In this document: positions 53,101 to 60,478 of the stretch, one piece after another | Layout of the letters: every line of letters starts with the position of its first letter | How positions within the stretch are numbered: position 1 is the first letter of the stretch | NCBI GenBank assembly: GCA_004144185.1 | Contig: SEFP01000005.1 | Location: 1-64,000, forward strand | Direction: 5' to 3' | From: Sphingobacteriales bacterium | Lineage (GTDB): Bacteria; Bacteroidota; Bacteroidia; Chitinophagales; Chitinophagaceae | DNA: 64,000 nucleotides | Notes under the pieces: generated by a model | What the model saw: only the letters and a program-made list of their open reading frames with translations | What the model was told of the DNA's origin: nothing | The model's database searches: none | Made by a program: the position numbers and the translations under genes

Positions 53101-53327
53101 CGCATCCCCGGAACGCCATTGAGGGCTTTTTCCATCGGGATCAGCACTGACTTAACCAGCACATCCGCACTGGCACCCGGATAGGCCACACTCACGATAA
53201 TGCGGGGTGGGGCAATACTCGGAAACTGCGAGGTAGGCAGCGTCTTGATGGCCAGAACGCCCATGAACACCAGCACCAGTGAGATGATGATGGCCAGAAC
53301 CGGCCGTTTTAGAAATAAATTAAACAC
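50145..53327 (-). CDS. RND multidrug efflux permease (AcrB/HAE-1 family)
   Basis: The 1060-aa inner-membrane proton-drug antiporter starts MFNLFLKRPVLAIIISLVLV. Twelve membrane helices in two halves surround periplasmic porter domains. The proton-relay Asp pair in TM4 is visible in LALVLAIGIVVDDAIVVVEAV (residues read as DD), and FGPPAVPGYGAAGGF lies in the second porter domain. The HAE-1 signature GFIPNEDQG and LVGLLGKNAVLIVEFA are present. It couples to the adaptor at 53777 and the channel at 48656. The adaptor gene is separated from it by an antisense insertion. Confidence 0.96.
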   Translation of the reverse strand: MFNLFLKRPVLAIIISLVLVFMGVLAIKTLPTSQFPSIAPPRIIVSVAYPGASADVLVKSVLIPMEKALNGVPGMRYMTSDAVSAGEANIQVVFNLGTDPNAAVVAVKNRIEQVQNRLPELVQREGLIVSILQPNMLMYVNIFSKDKKNADENFLYNYAQVNVLRELSRVSGIGNAQILGSRQYAMRIWLKPDRMRAYNVSTEEVMKALADQSVIGSPGRIGRADGKRSEALEYVLTYEGRYNQPEQYANVIVRASADGEILHLKDVADVELGSEFYDIYSNMNGFPSAAIVLKQSYGSNAQDVIKSVKEKLQELKKEFPPGMDYEISYDVSSFLNASVEKVVHTLGEAFVLVALVVFLFLGDWRSTLIPIIAVPVSLIGAFFFMQLFGLNINLITLFALVLAIGIVVDDAIVVVEAVHAKMAEEHLSPFHAVKKVLGEISGAVIAITLLMTAVFVPVAFMTGPVGIFFRQFAITMACSIVLSGIVALTLTPVLCAMILKDTHGKPRKKTPVNWVIDKFNHQFDRLNTRYTRFLTKIVDRRLITFGLLIAFGLGIFGISQSLPSGFIPNEDQGMIYAIIQTPPGSTLERTNHISRELQDIAEKVEGVQSVSSLAGYEVLTEGRGSNAGTCLINLKPWDERANSVNDIIHTLEERAQEIPGATIEFFGPPAVPGYGAAGGFSLRLLDKTNSDNYRDLEPVNDQFMAALRKRKELTGLFTFFSANYPQYELKIDNQAAMQKGVSIGKAMDNLSIMIGSTYEQGFIRFGNFFKVYVQALPQYRALPEDILQLYVKNDRDEMVPYSAFMSIVKGHGLNEITRYNMFNSSAIRGEPAPGFSSGEAIKAIQEEAAKLPHGYDIAWEGLSIDEVGRGNEAVYIFLIVLAFVYMVLAAQYESFILPLSVILSLPAGIFGSFLLVKMMGLANDIYAQVGLVMLVGLLGKNAVLIVEFAAQKHEEGMTILKASIEGAKVRFRPILMTSFAFIAGLIPLVRAHGPGAIGNRTIGASALGGMLFGTIFGVIIVPGLYYIFGSIASGRKLIKGEDENPLTENFENKHAYETDL

Positions 53328-53333
53328 AGGATT

Positions 53334-53759
53334 TTAATGATTAATGATGAATGATAAATGATTGCTGAGGCATAAAGAATAATGACTATTGTTGGAGGAT
53401 GAGAGAAAACATCTTGCGGGGAAAAAAGCGTTCTGTTTGCGGTCCGGGTGGTGCGGGCGGTTCGGTTTCTCCAGGAACTGAAGAAAGAGTTTGTATTGAG
53501 CAAACAACTGTTACGCTGTGGAACGGCAATCGGAGCGATGATTCGGGAAGGCGAATTCGCTGAAAGCAAAGCCGACTTTATTCACAAGAACCACGTCGCT
53601 CAGAAAGAAGCATCTGAATGTGTCTATTGGCTAGAACTCCTTTACCAAACAGATTATCTCTCGCAATCTGAATTTCAAAGCCTTCACGCAGATGTAGTGG
53701 AACTCCTAAAACTGCTCACTGCCACTATTAAAACTACAAAGGCCTCCATTAATCATTAA
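53334..53759. repeat. Perfect 13-bp inverted repeat bounding the four-helix-bundle gene
   Basis: TTAATGATTAATG at 53334-53346 and its exact complement CATTAATCATTAA at 53747-53759. The right copy encodes the last three codons and the stop of the gene. AT-rich near-repeats extend outside both ends. Confidence 0.75.
53399..53759 (+). pseudogene. Four-helix-bundle (S23-like) protein gene with apparent frameshift
   Basis: The C-terminal 103 residues (FLQELKKEFVLSKQLLRCGT, REGEFAESKADFIHKNHVAQKEASECVYWLELL) match the family of four-helix-bundle proteins related to 23S rRNA intervening-sequence proteins, usually about 115-125 aa. The natural start, ATG at 53399 (MRENILR...), is one frame off. Removing one G from the GGGG run at 53418-53421 would give MRENILREKSVLFAVRVVRA joined to the rest, 119 aa in total. 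So the gene carries a 1-nt insertion, uses +1 frameshifting, starts at GTG 53448 (103 aa), or reflects a sequencing error. It sits antisense between two genes of one efflux operon. Confidence 0.8.
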
Positions 53760-53776
53760 TCGTTACTCACGAATCA

Positions 53777-54859
53777 TTATTCAGCGTGCAGACTCAGGCC
53801 GTCCATGACTTTGCGCGGCTCCTGATAGTCGTAGGTAATTTTTTGGCCATTCTGAACTTTCCGGATGCCTTCGAGCAGAATCCGGTCGCCTTCTGCCAGA
53901 CCGCTGCCAACGATGTAGAGATCCGGTAACTCGGCAGCGATGGTGATGGGCCGGAGTTGCACCTTGCTGTTTCGGTCCAGTGCATACACATACTTCTTGT
54001 CCATGATTTCCATGGTGGCTTTCTGCGGAATGATCAGTGCATTGGGCACGGGCTTGTGCACCAGGATATTGCCGGTTTCGCCGTGGCGCAGCAGTCCTTT
54101 CGGATTGGGGAAGGTGGCCCGGAAAGCAATGTTGCCGGTTTCGTTGTCGAAGTCGGCTTCGATGGTTTTTACATAGCCTTTCTGATCAAAAATCTGCCCG
54201 TTGGCCATTAGCAGCTGCACCGGGATCGCCGTGTCGTTCTGTGGATTGGATTTGAAATCCAGGTACTCCGCTTCCGGAACATTGAAATAGATCCACATCT
54301 GGCTGTTATCGGACAGGGTGGTGAGCAATTGCCCGTCTTCGACCAGACTTCCCAGCCGCACCTGAAACCGGTCAATGATGCCGCTGAACGGCGCACGGAT
54401 ATCGGTGAACTGAAGATGCACCTTCGCCAGGTTGACCGCTGCCTGTGCCTGAGCAAGTTTGGCCCGCGCCAGTTTAGCTTCAGTGGGCGAGACCACATTG
54501 CTATCGGCCAAGCGCTTGGTGTTTTGATACTCGATGCCTGCATAGCTGGCTTCGGCTTCAGCGCGTTGCTTTTCGGCCTGGTACAGGTTGGGCATCACCT
54601 GAAATAGGGGCTGGCCCTGACGCACAAACTGACCTTCGTCAACGAATATTTTTTGCAAATAACCCTGCTCCTGTGCCCGCAACTCAATGTGGCTGATGGC
54701 GCGAACCTGACACACATATTGTTTGGTGAGCGAGGTGTCCGCTTTCAGGACACTGGTGACAACAAACTTGGTTTGTTCGTCCTCATTTTTGGGAACAGAT
54801 TTGCAGCTGGTTTGGACTAAGAGCGCGCCCGCGCTCAGAATCAGGAGAAGGGTTCTCAC
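53777..54859 (-). CDS. RND efflux periplasmic adaptor (membrane fusion lipoprotein)
   Basis: I favour the GTG at 54859, which gives a clean lipoprotein signal (RTLLLILSAGALLVQTSC), 360 aa; in-frame ATGs at 54922 and 54949 give longer N-termini with an extra hydrophobic stretch. The adaptor shows a biotinyl/lipoyl-like hairpin (IELRAQEQGYLQKIFVDEGQFVRQGQPLFQVMP), a coiled-coil hairpin (AEKQRAEAEASYAG... LARAKLAQAQAAVNLAKVHL), the FTDIRAPFSGIIDRFQVRLGSLV strand block and a beta-barrel. It links the permease and channel across the periplasm. Confidence 0.94.
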   Translation of the reverse strand: MRTLLLILSAGALLVQTSCKSVPKNEDEQTKFVVTSVLKADTSLTKQYVCQVRAISHIELRAQEQGYLQKIFVDEGQFVRQGQPLFQVMPNLYQAEKQRAEAEASYAGIEYQNTKRLADSNVVSPTEAKLARAKLAQAQAAVNLAKVHLQFTDIRAPFSGIIDRFQVRLGSLVEDGQLLTTLSDNSQMWIYFNVPEAEYLDFKSNPQNDTAIPVQLLMANGQIFDQKGYVKTIEADFDNETGNIAFRATFPNPKGLLRHGETGNILVHKPVPNALIIPQKATMEIMDKKYVYALDRNSKVQLRPITIAAELPDLYIVGSGLAEGDRILLEGIRKVQNGQKITYDYQEPRKVMDGLSLHAE

Positions 54860-54891
54860 GATACGGACAGGAAAAACGGTGGAAAAAAGAA

Positions 54892-54905
54892 AGAGAGAGA
54901 GAGAG
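54892..54905. repeat. AG dinucleotide repeat (7 units)
   Basis: The tract AGAGAGAGAGAGAG lies 33 nt upstream of the favoured GTG start of the adaptor gene, and within the coding part if the ATG at 54922 is used. Confidence 0.85.
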
Positions 54906-54941
54906 GGGACCGGATCCGTCATCGGAAGTATTCCGGACGCT

Positions 54942-54991
54942 GCGGCCAAAAAAGAAAGCGTTCACTGCCTGTTACAGGCAGCTGAACGCTT
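54942..54991 (-). terminator. Terminator upstream of the efflux operon
   Basis: Stem AAGCGTTCAGCTGCCTG / CAGGCAGTGAACGCTT (one bulge) with a 3-nt loop, then TTTCTTTTTT on the minus strand. It ends the gene at 55051-55446. Confidence 0.85.
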
Positions 54992-55050
54992 GCGGAAAGA
55001 AAGGTTCCGGAATCCTTTAATGTAGGAGCCGGGAACCCTTCTGAAAAAAT

Positions 55051-55446
55051 CTAGACTCGGAATACGCAGAGCAGCACGTACCGACGGCAGGTGGCCGGGT
55101 ACTGGCAGACATCCGGAAAGATGCCCTGTAGGGTAGCGTTTCCGGCGCTTGGTGGACTAAACTGACTGGCACCCAGCCATGGGGTGACGGGTACGACCGA
55201 CGCACCGTGATCGTGGAAATCCTCGGTGTCTTCCTCCTCGTCCAATACGGAAAAGGAAAAGGAAGGGGCTGCTTTTTCGGGCTTGTGATAGTGATTGGCC
55301 GCTAGGCGACCGTCGTGTTCCGTTTTCCGGAAATCAGCTTCCCATTGAGTGGGTGCAACTGTTGTTTGAATCAAGGCATACGAAGGCTTTCCCCCTAAGA
55401 GGAACACCGCAGTAAGCGCAATGAGAATCCGGAACAACACCTGCAT
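55051..55446 (-). CDS. Hypothetical exported small protein
   Basis: The 131-aa product has a signal peptide (MQVLFRILIALTAVFLLGG...SYA). The mature part is acidic in the middle (LDEEEDTEDFHDHG) and has two to three Cys near its end (DVCQYPATCRRYVLLC). No family is recognised. It is a single gene with a terminator behind it. A perfect -7 box lies 10 nt before the ATG. Confidence 0.6.
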   Translation of the reverse strand: MQVLFRILIALTAVFLLGGKPSYALIQTTVAPTQWEADFRKTEHDGRLAANHYHKPEKAAPSFSFSVLDEEEDTEDFHDHGASVVPVTPWLGASQFSPPSAGNATLQGIFPDVCQYPATCRRYVLLCVFRV

Positions 55447-55456
55447 AAAAGGAACG

Positions 55457-55464
55457 CAAAGCTA
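55457..55464 (-). promoter_or_regulatory. -7 box of the exported small protein gene
   Basis: The minus-strand TAGCTTTG, a perfect match to TAnnTTTG, ends 10 nt before the ATG at 55446. Confidence 0.5.
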
Positions 55465-55523
55465 ACGCGGGGTACAGCTATTCAGTTGTTGTACACAACG
55501 TTAAAAAGCAATTTGTTTTTGTT

Positions 55524-56828
55524 TTATGATGCGATTGCATAGAACCCCCAATAGCCGAAAAAGCAAATCAACATCCCGATAGCCAGCAGGTTTGCAGCTG
55601 TCAGCAACGTCGTAAAAACACCGGTACTGCGATTCCGGAAACGATTGTACACCATTTTAGTGAGTGGAACGATTGCTAAAAGCAATCCGAACGGAAGATA
55701 AGAAGCTAGACTCAGCAGCAGTGAGTGTGGATCTTTATACGGCGCTGCAAAAAAGAACGGTCCGGCATCCCGCACCAGAGAAAAGAGGTAATACGATAGA
55801 AACAGGCCTGCCGGGATGAGTGCCAGCACCTTCAAACGGTTTTCGTCTTTATTTCTGAATGCACGAACATTGAAATACAGAGTCGAAAAGCTGAACAACC
55901 CGATACAGGCCAGCAACGAAAAAAGCATATTCGGATTGTTCTGCGGCGTCTGGTAGGTTCGCAGCCGCTCAAATTCAGCATTAGCTGGAAACAACGACGG
56001 AATGAGAATGCTGTGATCGCCTTGCTGCAATTCGTCCTGTAAAGAGAACCGTGCGGTATGTTGGTAATCGTGATAAAAATAAAGATTTACGGCACCTGCG
56101 TTGAGATCGTAGATGGAAGTGAGCAAGGTGCCATCGCCAACCTTCGGTCTACAGACATGCATGGTATCGGAGAGCGCCTGGCAAAAAGCAAGGGTCGTGT
56201 CCAGGGATTGTCCCAAGAAGGCCGCCCCATTCCGGTAGCGCTCCAGCTTGTTCGCTTCCGGAAGCGGGGTTGAAGAGGGGCAAAAGTTAGAGATCACGTA
56301 CTTCGGCTCAGCACCCAGAGTCAGCGCGTAGGGTTCTACGGTAAGGTAGCGTCCGCTTTTATCAATGTACAGAAATACATCGCCCGGAAAATCACTTTGC
56401 CGGTACTGACGGATGAATTGAGCCACTTCTTCAACTGTTTTGCACTGGTGCAGGATGGTTTTGAGGTACAGCGTCTGATTTTCAATCGGCTTCGGGCCAA
56501 CCGGTGCAGGTTTGGAAGTACCCACCGGGGAGGCCAGCCGCTGAAAGCAAAGCCCGGCTTCGTTCAGGCCCGATTGCGGCGCGTGTCCATTGGCACCATC
56601 AAAGCGGGAACCGGTAAACATGGCACCGATAGGCGCGGTAGCGGTAGCCGTTTCGAACCAGATCTGAGAGGTCATTCTCCAGGCGTCTTCATTGGCACCA
56701 ACCATCGTTTTGGTTCCCAGCGTGACCTTATAGCCGCTACAGGCCCGGGCAGGCAGCAGGCTGGAAAGCAGGCTGATGGCTAGTAGGAGCAGTCGCTGTG
56801 CGAAACGCATTGGTTTTATGGAGGTCAT
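55524..56828 (-). CDS. Ntn-hydrolase-like (linear amide C-N hydrolase) fused to membrane domain
   Basis: The 434-aa protein has a signal peptide ending ...LLPARA (an alternative ATG at 56810 shortens the n-region). The next residue is Cys, followed by SGYKVTLGTKTMVGANEDAW, the pattern of penicillin V acylase/choloylglycine-hydrolase-like Ntn enzymes in which the freed N-terminal Cys is the nucleophile and N-E-D helps catalysis. GLNEAGLCFQRL and the YVISNFCPSS segment continue the fold to about residue 290. The last 140 residues hold four membrane helices (LLACIGLFSFSTLYF, LIPAGLFLSYYLF, LPFGLLLAIVPL, LAIGMLICFFGYW). A periplasmic amide hydrolase tethered to the inner membrane is the likely reading. 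Confidence 0.72.
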   Translation of the reverse strand: MTSIKPMRFAQRLLLLAISLLSSLLPARACSGYKVTLGTKTMVGANEDAWRMTSQIWFETATATAPIGAMFTGSRFDGANGHAPQSGLNEAGLCFQRLASPVGTSKPAPVGPKPIENQTLYLKTILHQCKTVEEVAQFIRQYRQSDFPGDVFLYIDKSGRYLTVEPYALTLGAEPKYVISNFCPSSTPLPEANKLERYRNGAAFLGQSLDTTLAFCQALSDTMHVCRPKVGDGTLLTSIYDLNAGAVNLYFYHDYQHTARFSLQDELQQGDHSILIPSLFPANAEFERLRTYQTPQNNPNMLFSLLACIGLFSFSTLYFNVRAFRNKDENRLKVLALIPAGLFLSYYLFSLVRDAGPFFFAAPYKDPHSLLLSLASYLPFGLLLAIVPLTKMVYNRFRNRSTGVFTTLLTAANLLAIGMLICFFGYWGFYAIAS

Positions 56829-56898
56829 GCTTTGAAAAACGGATTCACTTACAGAACGCAGGAAAACTTTTCAAAAGTATACACCACTAATCTAAAGC

Positions 56899-56930
56899 AA
56901 AAAAGCCGCCCGATTAAGGCGGCTTTTAAA
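56899..56930 (-). terminator. recA terminator
   Basis: Stem AAAAGCCGCC / GGCGGCTTTT around CGATTAA, with T-rich sequence on the minus strand after it. Confidence 0.9.
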
Positions 56931-56944
56931 AAAGACAGGTATGT

Positions 56945-57976
56945 CTATGCTTCTTCGGTTGCTGTTTCCGGAACAGGAGCATCCTGTTGCAGTTCAGCCC
57001 GGATGCGGCCTTCCATCTCCGTCATAACTTCCGGATTGTCGTGCAGGAACTGCTTCACATTGTCGCGGCCCTGACCGATTTTGTTTTCTTTATAGGAGAA
57101 CCAGGAACCGCTTTTCTGCAGGATACCCAGTTCGATGCCCATATCGATGATTTCGCCTACTTTGGAAATGCCTTCTCCAAACATCAGGTCGAACTCTACC
57201 GTACGGAACGGTGGGGCTACTTTGTTTTTCACCACTTTGACCTTCACGCGGCTACCGAGTACATCATCACCATCTTTGATCTGACCCGAGGCCGGGCGAC
57301 GGATGTCGAGGCGTACCGATGCGTAGAATTTAAGGGCGTTACCACCGGTAGTGGTTTCGGGGTTACCGAACATCACACCGATTTTCTCACGCAACTGGTT
57401 GATGAAAATGCAGATGGTGCCGGTGCGGGAAATAGTCGCCGTCAGTTTCCGGAGCGCCTGGCTCATGAGACGGGCGTGCAGGCCCATTTTGGAATCACCC
57501 ATATCGCCTTCCAGTTCACCTTTGGGAACCAGTGCCGCTACCGAGTCAATAACTACGACATCGAGTGCACCGGACGAGATCAGCCGGTCGGCAATCTCGA
57601 GCGCCTGCTCACCGTAATCGGGTTGAGAAATTAGCAGGTTGTCTACATCTACACCCAGTTTGCGGGCATAAACAGCATCAAAGGCATGTTCGGCATCGAT
57701 GATCGCACAAACGCCACCCAATTTCTGGGCTTCTGCAATGGTGTGGATCGCGACGGTGGTTTTACCGGAGGATTCCGGGCCGTAGATCTCGATGATCCGG
57801 CCGCGAGGAAAGCCGCCGATCCCGAGGGCTACATCCAGCCCGAGCGAACCGGTACTGATTGCTTCAATGTTGTTTTGTTGCTTGTCGCCAAGCATCATTA
57901 CGGAACCTTTACCGTAATCTTTTTCGATTTTGTCAAGTGCGAGCTTGAGGACCTTGAGTTTTTCTTCTGCAGCCAT
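56945..57976 (-). CDS. recA: Recombinase A
   Basis: The 343-aa DNA strand-exchange protein that also activates the SOS response shows Walker [35 protein letters not shown], Walker [16 protein letters not shown], the L1 loop [22 protein letters not shown], the L2 region [31 protein letters not shown] and [11 protein letters not shown]. The acidic Glu-rich C-terminal tail is present. It is monocistronic with its own terminator. The spacer upstream has no visible LexA box that I recognise. Confidence 0.98.
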   Translation of the reverse strand: MAAEEKLKVLKLALDKIEKDYGKGSVMMLGDKQQNNIEAISTGSLGLDVALGIGGFPRGRIIEIYGPESSGKTTVAIHTIAEAQKLGGVCAIIDAEHAFDAVYARKLGVDVDNLLISQPDYGEQALEIADRLISSGALDVVVIDSVAALVPKGELEGDMGDSKMGLHARLMSQALRKLTATISRTGTICIFINQLREKIGVMFGNPETTTGGNALKFYASVRLDIRRPASGQIKDGDDVLGSRVKVKVVKNKVAPPFRTVEFDLMFGEGISKVGEIIDMGIELGILQKSGSWFSYKENKIGQGRDNVKQFLHDNPEVMTEMEGRIRAELQQDAPVPETATEEA

Positions 57977-58011
57977 AGTGCCAGTGCTTAAATAAAAGGG
58001 TAAATAAGAAA

Positions 58012-58019
58012 CAAATGTA
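58012..58019 (-). promoter_or_regulatory. -7 box of recA
   Basis: The minus-strand TACATTTG, a perfect TAnnTTTG match, leaves a 35-nt leader; no clear -33. Confidence 0.55.
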
Positions 58020-58270
58020 ATCGAAAACGATCAGAACCTACCGCGCTCACGACACTTAAATTTCCGGAAATTCGGGTGTCGAAAGCCCGTTGTAAACTGC
58101 ATGTTTTCGGTGCTTATAAATAACAGTAAAGAGGCAGGTTGGTTGGAAAAAAAGGGAAAATTTCCGGGAAATTTTGCGTCCGGAAAGAGGTTAATCTACA
58201 CGTTCATAAGTACAAACCCAATTCCTTGTTACCGTTAGGTTGAGACACTACTAAAACGTGTAAAACAGGC

Positions 58271-58341
58271 TGTCACTCTGAGCGTGTCGAAGGGCTGTTT
58301 GTATCCGGTTACTGCGGGCTTCGACACGCTCAGTCTGACAG
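58271..58341. repeat. Interspersed inverted repeat, family C
   Basis: Arms TGTCACTCTGAGCGTGTCGA and GCTTCGACACGCTCAGTCTG then ACA, forming a hairpin with a loop of about 20 bp. Confidence 0.8.
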
Positions 58342-58397
58342 GTTGCTTCTATCAAAAGCACTTTTGGTGATCCAATTTTCTCTCCTACAAATTACGG

Positions 58398-59014
58398 GTC
58401 ATTCCGACCGCAAGGGAGGACTCTCACGATAGCAGGACCAAATGATCGTTCAGCAGACCGAAACACCCAGTACGCAAATCAAAACTGGTGCTCAGCAGCC
58501 CAAACCTGGCACTTCGCAGATCAAAACGAGCGCTCGGTAAAGTAGTCCTAATCATATGTTCGGCTCCCAGGCGTGCGTTTCGACTCTTTCGGACGGTTTG
58601 TGGTGATGCGCACCGGCTGTTCCGGTGAGCGTAGTGTCCGGAATGGCATTTCTGGGTGTCCGTTCGAGGAACGAAGCGCTCTGTAGGTTGTAAATCGCTT
58701 CTTCTGAACGCTACCAATTACCAGGGGATTGCTTCGTACCTCGCAATGACCCGTTTAGGGTGCGTGTTGTATAATGCCGGGTTCACTCTATCTGCGTCAT
58801 TGCGAGGAGGAACGACGAAGCAATCTGTGAAGTGAAGGGCTACAATCCGGTTGCTTTAAGATTGCTTCGTTCCTCGCAATGACCCGGTTGCTGTGTGTGA
58901 TTGTATAATTCCGGAACGGACGCTTTCTGCGTCATTGCGAGGAGGAACGACGAAGCAATCTCAAAGCACTTGTATTTTTCTACCGTGAGGGCTGGGCCTA
59001 GCGGTCGAGAGGAC
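58398..59014. repeat. Nested composite of repeat families A and B
   Basis: A family-A left arm (GTCATTCCGACCGCAAGGGA, 58398-58429) and a degenerate right arm (58984-59014, with CTAGCGGTCGAGAGGAC) flank about 555 bp. Inside lie family-B arms at 58728-58750 and 58931-58960, a complete family-B hairpin at 58796-58883, and a 21-bp tandem array at 58451-58534. The whole spacer 57977-59014 contains no gene that I can support. Confidence 0.65.
58451..58534. repeat. Four tandem 21-bp degenerate repeats
   Basis: Units start at 58451, 58472, 58493 and 58514; units 1 and 3 (CAGCAGACCGAAACAC... and CAGCAGCCCAAACCTG...) and units 2 and 4 (ACGCAAATCAAAAC... and TCGCAGATCAAAAC...) resemble each other most, so the higher-order period is 42 bp. 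Confidence 0.7.
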
Positions 59015-59896
59015 TCATGAGGTTGTAAACAGAAAACGATCGTCACCTTGGGCGTGTCGATGATTTTTTATATCCATTTCATACGCATGCCGGTACCACA
59101 GCAGCAAATACCGCAGTTCGCCGGGTGTGATGTCCCAGTTATCTACTGTGTATACCTCTTCTGTACCTTGGTGCCGGTATTTGAGTTGATGCGTCCGTAA
59201 CTTGCCGGCAATAATTTTTTCGACCCGTTCCGCCGAAAGGTCGTTCCAGAAAAGCAGCTGATTCTTTCTTGGAAACAAAATACCTTTTGCCTGCAAAATC
59301 AAAGCTGGTTGAACCTGTATAGAGCGGTAAATAGCTCGTAGGGACCATAGGAACAATCCACCCGCAATTAGTAGGTAAACAAAATCTGTTTTAGAGGATT
59401 GGCTTCTGGCTGCTCCCCAAGAAGGAATCAGCCCGAAACCACTAAGCAACAGTAAAACCCAATAACGCTTTGCTGAATATCGAATGGCCCGCTCCGGTAC
59501 CGGCCCTTCCGGAAAAAGGCTAAAAGGAGCATTGGTTGCATGATCCAGAAGCGCTTTCCATCGTTGGCTTTCTGTGCGGTTACTCAAAACTGCCAGCACT
59601 GCATCCAGTTGACGACTTGCCGTCATGTCAAACAGCTGAGCAATTAAGTGAAGCTGACGAATATTAGATGCCTCATCATAGGCCCGGAGCCGCCAGCGAA
59701 TGAACATCCGGAGACACACCACTATTGCTAGTATGATACCGCTCATGATACTGATACCAATCACCCAAGCAGGGGCCTCAAATAGGCCTACCAGTACAAA
59801 AGCGCTTATTACCGAAGTCAGTAAAATACCAAGAAGCGTTGCTATTTGTCGACGTTTGGCACGCGCCACGATTTGCAGGGCAGGAATAGACGACAT
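59015..59896 (-). CDS. Hypothetical membrane protein
   Basis: I chose the ATG at 59896 because the upstream frame to 59938 lies in the S7 terminator. The 293-aa protein has two membrane helices near the N-terminus (TLLGILLTSVISAFVLVGLF, VIGISIMSGIILAIVVCL) and two in the middle (WVLLLLSGFGLIPSW, FVYLLIAGGLFLWSL). A C-terminal soluble domain of PH-like character follows (LFWNDLSAERVEKIIAGK). No family is recognised. Its last codons (about 59039-59062) coincide with a degenerate repeat arm. Confidence 0.72.
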   Translation of the reverse strand: MSSIPALQIVARAKRRQIATLLGILLTSVISAFVLVGLFEAPAWVIGISIMSGIILAIVVCLRMFIRWRLRAYDEASNIRQLHLIAQLFDMTASRQLDAVLAVLSNRTESQRWKALLDHATNAPFSLFPEGPVPERAIRYSAKRYWVLLLLSGFGLIPSWGAARSQSSKTDFVYLLIAGGLFLWSLRAIYRSIQVQPALILQAKGILFPRKNQLLFWNDLSAERVEKIIAGKLRTHQLKYRHQGTEEVYTVDNWDITPGELRYLLLWYRHAYEMDIKNHRHAQGDDRFLFTTS

Positions 59897-59906
59897 CTTA
59901 GGAAAA

Positions 59907-59944
59907 ACCAAAAAAGCCATGTTCCGGAAATGAAACATGGCTTT
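59907..59944 (-). terminator. Terminator of the S12-S7 operon
   Basis: Stem AAAGCCATGTT / AACATGGCTTT with TTCCGGAA partly in the loop, followed on the minus strand by T-rich sequence. Confidence 0.88.
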
Positions 59945-59965
59945 GAAAATAAGGAATCCTTATGA

Positions 59966-60433
59966 CTAGGTGCGGAAGTGAGCGAAGGCTTTGTTTGCCT
60001 CGGCCATCCGGTGGATGTCTTCTTTCTTTTTGTAAGCACCACCTTCACCTTTAGCAGCTGCAACGATTTCGTTGGCCAACTTGTCGGCGATGGTTTTACC
60101 GTTGCGCTCGCGGCTATAACGGATCAGCCACTTCATAGACAGTGAAATCTTACGGTCGGGGCGTACTTCCGTTGGAATCTGGAACGTAGAACCACCAATC
60201 CGGCGGCTGCGAACTTCTACAGCAGGCGTTACGTTGGCCAGTGCACGCTTCCATACTTCATAACCTTCTTCAGAAGTAATAGAACTTACTTTATCCAGCG
60301 CATCGTAAAATGCTTTCAGAACCACGCTCTTGTTGCCACCCCACATCAGGCAGTTTACAAAACGGGTTACCGCTTTATCGTTGAACTTCGGATCGGGTGC
60401 GATCGGAAGCTTTTTGGCTTGTGCTTTTCTCAT
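59966..60433 (-). CDS. rpsG: 30S ribosomal protein S7
   Basis: The 155-aa primary 16S rRNA-binding protein of the 30S head shows [36 protein letters not shown], the beta-hairpin [27 protein letters not shown] (read here as [10 protein letters not shown]...) and [19 protein letters not shown]. It is 45 nt downstream of rpsL. It is followed by a terminator instead of the elongation factor G gene that usually comes next. Confidence 0.97.
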   Translation of the reverse strand: MRKAQAKKLPIAPDPKFNDKAVTRFVNCLMWGGNKSVVLKAFYDALDKVSSITSEEGYEVWKRALANVTPAVEVRSRRIGGSTFQIPTEVRPDRKISLSMKWLIRYSRERNGKTIADKLANEIVAAAKGEGGAYKKKEDIHRMAEANKAFAHFRT

Positions 60434-60478
60434 GCGAAAAAATCAGTTCCTGACGACAGGCGTCAGAAAAGAGTGGAT

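Noticed and set aside
58424-58717. Minus-strand frame of 97 codons with SARFDLR-like repeats
   Set aside because: It covers repeat sequence in a spacer crowded with palindromic elements; no start signal or family match. Kept only as a repeat finding.
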